Of a stretch of 64,000 bases of DNA, positions 61,357 through 64,000 are shown piece after piece. Each line of letters begins with the position of its first letter. The first letter of the stretch is position 1. The stretch covers positions 3,162,001 to 3,226,000 of the forward strand of contig NZ_CP050831.1 in the NCBI RefSeq assembly GCF_012113595.1, given 5' to 3'. The notes under the pieces were generated by a model. It had not been told where the DNA came from, ran no database searches, and saw nothing but the letters and a program-made list of their open reading frames with translations. The translations under genes and the position numbers were made by a program. The DNA comes from Bacteroides faecium (GTDB lineage: Bacteria; Bacteroidota; Bacteroidia; Bacteroidales; Bacteroidaceae).

Positions 61357-62535
61357 CTATTCTACGTAAAGTACGAGGCCTTTGAGGTATTCCCCTTCGG
61401 GGTGGTAGATATTTACCGGATGGTCGGCGGGCTGAGTTAGCTGGTGCAGGATACGCACACTACGTCCCGACATGGCGGCTGCGGTAAATACGGCAGTACG
61501 GAAATTATCCTTGGTTACTACCTGTGAACAGGAGAAAGTAAACAAGATGCCGCCCGGCTTGATTTTCTCGAATGCTTTGGCATTCAGTTTCCGGTAACCT
61601 TGCAGGGCATTGCGCAAAGCATCTTTATGCTTGGCGAAAGCTGGCGGGTCAAGAACGATTAAGTCATACTGGTCGCCCATGCGGTCGAGGTATTTGAATG
61701 CGTCTTCGGCAAAAGCCTCGTGACGAGGGTCGCCGGGGAAGTTTAGTTCTACATTCTTGTTTGTTAAATCAATTGCTTTGGCAGAACTGTCGACAGAGTG
61801 GACGAGCGTCGCGCCGCCGCGCATGGCATAGAATGAGAATCCGCCGGTGTAACAGAACATATTCAGTACCGAACGGTCTTTGGCGTAGCGTTCCAATAAA
61901 GAACGGTTTTCACGCTGGTCTACAAAGAAACCGGTTTTCTGACCTTTCAGCCAGTCTACATGGAACTTCAAACCATATTCTTGCGCGATATTATCACTGC
62001 TTCCGCCTTTCAGGAAACCGTTTTCAGGGAAAAGGTCGGCTTTGAAAGGAAGCGTTGTCTCTGATTTATAATAGATGTTTTCAATGTTATCCCCCATTAC
62101 TTCAGATAAAGCTTCGGCGATTGCCATACGGTCTACGTGCATTCCTGCCGAGTGAGCCTGCATGACAGCGGTCTTGGCATAAACGTCGATAACCAATCCG
62201 GGAAGGTTGTCACCTTCACCGTGTACGAGACGGTAAGTATTGTTCGTCGGATTGGTGGCGATACCGATACCTCGGCGCATGTCGTATGCTATTTCCAGTT
62301 TGCGTTTCCAGAAATCGTGGTCGATAGGTTCTTGGCGGAAAGAGAGTACACGCACAGCGATACTTCCGATTTGGAAATGTCCTTCGGCGATAAATTCTTT
62401 TTTAGAGGTGTATACTTCTACGACTTCACCTTCTTCGGGTTCTCCGTCGAAACGGGAGATTGCACCGGAGAAAATCCAGGGGTGAAATCTTTTGAGAGAC
62501 TCTTCTTTGCCGGGTTTGAGGTATACTTTATGCAT
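61357..62535 (-). CDS. Class I rRNA methyltransferase, RlmI-like
   Basis: 392 residues: N-terminal PUA domain (KVYLKPGKEESLKRFHPWIF), an EEHD-type middle domain, and a Rossmann methyltransferase with VLNMFCYTGGFSFYAM (SAM loop), DLIVLDPPAFAKHK (motif IV) and FTFSCSQVV, whose Cys is the m5C-type catalytic residue. E. coli RlmI makes m5C1962 in 23S rRNA; the same target is likely but not shown. 6 bp after the exonuclease gene. Confidence 0.9.
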   Translation of the reverse strand: MHKVYLKPGKEESLKRFHPWIFSGAISRFDGEPEEGEVVEVYTSKKEFIAEGHFQIGSIAVRVLSFRQEPIDHDFWKRKLEIAYDMRRGIGIATNPTNNTYRLVHGEGDNLPGLVIDVYAKTAVMQAHSAGMHVDRMAIAEALSEVMGDNIENIYYKSETTLPFKADLFPENGFLKGGSSDNIAQEYGLKFHVDWLKGQKTGFFVDQRENRSLLERYAKDRSVLNMFCYTGGFSFYAMRGGATLVHSVDSSAKAIDLTNKNVELNFPGDPRHEAFAEDAFKYLDRMGDQYDLIVLDPPAFAKHKDALRNALQGYRKLNAKAFEKIKPGGILFTFSCSQVVTKDNFRTAVFTAAAMSGRSVRILHQLTQPADHPVNIYHPEGEYLKGLVLYVE

Positions 62536-62541
62536 GATGTT

Positions 62542-63186
62542 TTATTTATCTGATTCAATTAAATGTTCTTCTTTCTTTTCTTCCGGGGCTATTTCATAAT
62601 TGCCCGTCTGCTTCAGTTCTTGTAGCAGGTTATAGATGTTGAGACAAGCCCAGGCATCGGTGGCGGCATATTGTTTTTGTCCGTCGCTCAGTACGTCGGC
62701 TTCCCAATTGGACAAGCGTTGTGATTTGGAAATCTTTTCCTTGAACAGGATTGCGTAAATCTTTTGCAGGCTTTTGTCCTGGATACCGAACTGACGTACA
62801 TAATCTTGCAACTCGATGCAACTCTGCTGAGTGAAAGGTGCACGTTTATGCAGCATCATAAAGTCATCTTTTAGTGAAAGGCCGACTTTAATCACGCCCG
62901 GATTTTCCAAGAGGTCGACTAATGGTTGGGTTAACCCTGTCATATTAAGACGAAACAAAAAACAACATTCCTCGGAAGAAATCTGAAGGAGTGCTACTTT
63001 ATGCGATTGTCCTTTCGTGAAGGAAGGGCGTGTTTCACTATCGATACCTATCACAGGTTGGGATTGCAGGTAGGCTACCGCCTTCTCCGTTTCTGCTTCC
63101 GATTGGATAACATGGATTCGTCCCGGGAAAATAGTTTTCGGGAGCTCCTTTAATTCATCTTTATCTATGGTTCTTCTTACAATCAT
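62542..63186 (-). CDS. 3'-5' exonuclease domain protein (DEDDy)
   Basis: 214 residues with RNase D-like catalytic acids: Asp and Glu in IGIDSETRPS (about residue 47-56), Asp in LSLKDDFMML, and Tyr/Asp in YAATDAWACLNIY. There is no HRDC domain, so it is shorter than RNase D and resembles WRN-type exonuclease proteins. Acts on RNA or DNA 3' ends; the target is unknown. 7 bp after the DUF5063 gene. Confidence 0.9.
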   Translation of the reverse strand: MIVRRTIDKDELKELPKTIFPGRIHVIQSEAETEKAVAYLQSQPVIGIDSETRPSFTKGQSHKVALLQISSEECCFLFRLNMTGLTQPLVDLLENPGVIKVGLSLKDDFMMLHKRAPFTQQSCIELQDYVRQFGIQDKSLQKIYAILFKEKISKSQRLSNWEADVLSDGQKQYAATDAWACLNIYNLLQELKQTGNYEIAPEEKKEEHLIESDK

Positions 63187-63193
63187 TTCTTAT

Positions 63194-63859
63194 TTATTCT
63201 TCGTGGTGGCAATGACAGCCGTCTTCGTGACAGTGGCAATCGTCATCGTGGCAATGACAACCGTCTTCTTCACAACAACTGTCGCCATCGCTTGGTTCGT
63301 AAAATCCTTCTTCATCGCCCTCTGTCGCCTCGTCATCCTCTTCTTGTTGGTTATACTTCACGTCGTGGAGCGCACGCAGTGTGTTTACCAGCTTTTGCCC
63401 CCACAACATTCCGAAGTTCTCCTGGCAGAGTGCCAATGAGTCGTTCATAGTTTCGTTCAGTCCCAGTTGGAATACGAAGATAAAATCTCTGATATCCTGA
63501 TAGATATCTGCCAAATCTTCCGAAATGGATTTTTTGATGGGTTGGTCGCTATAAACCATATCTTGTACGAATACGTCCAGATAATCATCCTTGTCGCCCA
63601 TCAACTCCGCAATATTGATGCGCAGGATCTCGTAGATCTCCTCTGTCACATACGTTTCGAGTACTTCATCCCCGATAGTCTCACATTTCGGGAGCATAGA
63701 TGCTTTGAGATAGAGCAGGGAAAGTATTTTCAGGGATGTATCAACGAAGTCGCTACGCTTCATGCGTTCGGCACGTTCGAGAAATGCGCAAAATTCGGCG
63801 GCTACCGTTACGAACTCAATTACATTCTTATCAAATATCGTTTGGCTTTCTTTTTCCAT
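63194..63859 (-). CDS. DUF5063 protein with His/Cys-rich C-terminal tail
   Basis: 221 residues from the ATG at 63859; the frame is open to 63883, but that start overlaps the -7 box. The body (residues 1-185) is helical and acidic, as in DUF5063. The final 30 residues consist of short units such as DGCHCHDDDCHCH, about eight His and seven Cys interleaved with Asp/Glu, a probable metal-binding tail. First gene of the operon with the exonuclease and RlmI-like methyltransferase. Function unknown. Confidence 0.82.
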   Translation of the reverse strand: MEKESQTIFDKNVIEFVTVAAEFCAFLERAERMKRSDFVDTSLKILSLLYLKASMLPKCETIGDEVLETYVTEEIYEILRINIAELMGDKDDYLDVFVQDMVYSDQPIKKSISEDLADIYQDIRDFIFVFQLGLNETMNDSLALCQENFGMLWGQKLVNTLRALHDVKYNQQEEDDEATEGDEEGFYEPSDGDSCCEEDGCHCHDDDCHCHEDGCHCHHEE

Positions 63860-63880
63860 AATCAGTATTGATTTGAAACG

Positions 63881-63888
63881 CAAAGGTA
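63881..63888 (-). promoter_or_regulatory. Bacteroides -7 box (TACCTTTG) for the DUF5063 operon
   Basis: A perfect TAnnTTTG on the minus strand, 22 bp before the ATG at 63859, which fixes that start. Confidence 0.7.
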
Positions 63889-63930
63889 AGAAAAAGGATT
63901 GAATGAGCGTAGCGCTCGTTATTTTTTTAT

Positions 63931-63938
63931 TATTTTTG
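63931..63938 (+). promoter_or_regulatory. Bacteroides -7 box (TATTTTTG) for the divergent right-edge gene
   Basis: A perfect TAnnTTTG, 45 bp before the ATG at 63983. A small perfect palindrome GAGCG-TAG-CGCTC (63905-63917) lies between the two divergent promoters. Confidence 0.6.
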
Positions 63939-63982
63939 CGGCTTAGAATATGATTCCAATTTTATAAAAAGAATAAAAACTC

Positions 63983-64000
63983 ATGGCAAAGAAGAAATTA
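63983..64000 (+). CDS. Start of a gene cut by the window edge
   Basis: ATG at 63983 opens a frame reading MAKKKL to the edge. The promoter-like TATTTTTG upstream and divergent position support a real gene, but six residues do not identify it. Confidence 0.45.

Overview
The window is a chromosomal segment of a gut Bacteroides. The grounds are SusC/SusD pairs, Bacteroides-type promoters (a -7 box TAnnTTTG before many genes), absence of Shine-Dalgarno sequences before most genes, many SPII lipoproteins, and Bacteroides-only families such as DUF4270, DUF4836, DUF5063 and DUF5687. No rRNA, tRNA or CRISPR was seen. Species is not assigned. Layout: 1-9.7 kb is core housekeeping: a DUF4270 lipoprotein and a truncated GT5-like protein, panC-panD (pantothenate), an NfnAB-like fused flavoprotein, a FucP-type sugar transporter, serS and rplU-rpmA. 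9.7-11.8 kb is an unusual gene-poor stretch. It holds a CTATCACC cluster, a palindrome array with a 22-bp period, a candidate structured RNA with its own promoter in front of an unrecognised 156-aa gene, a second 22-bp-period array and a frameshifted DUF5053-like gene. 11.8-22 kb holds a HAD phosphatase, an operon (M16 peptidase, DUF5687 ABC permease and ATPase, NlpC/P60 lipoprotein, TraB/GumN protein), kdsA, a lipid kinase and miaA. 22.2-31.9 kb is an AT-rich, all-plus-strand island that looks like a peptide export and modification system. It encodes a B12-binding/radical-SAM-like protein lacking the Cx3Cx2C cluster motif, a precursor with a double-glycine leader, two tandem aspartic-protease-like proteins each with two DTG motifs, a glycosyltransferase resembling polypeptide GalNAc-transferases, a C39-peptidase ABC exporter and a HlyD-type adaptor. 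The island is bracketed by a roughly 90-bp direct repeat: the start and promoter of miaA on the left, and a decayed copy of the same sequence on the right. 32.2-51.7 kb is a polysaccharide utilisation locus: a membrane-spanning beta-propeller/LuxR-type regulator, then GH16, two GH2, SusC, SusD, two surface lipoproteins, GH128 and GH3. The enzyme set suggests a beta-1,3-glucan-type substrate, possibly decorated. Downstream of GH3, the whole intergenic space is a third 22-bp-period array. 52-61 kb, on the minus strand, runs NHS-type nucleoside transporter, BFN nuclease, RsmE, DUF4836 lipoprotein, ABC ATPase, ABC permease and an MG2/TonB-plug protein. 61-64 kb holds a small RNA candidate, an RlmI-like methyltransferase, a DEDDy exonuclease and a DUF5063 protein with a His/Cys tail. 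A divergent gene starts at the right edge. The two most novel signals are the bracketed peptide island with its cysteine-less radical-SAM-like protein and candidate peptide glycosyltransferase, and the three intergenic arrays that share a 22-bp period although their unit sequences differ.
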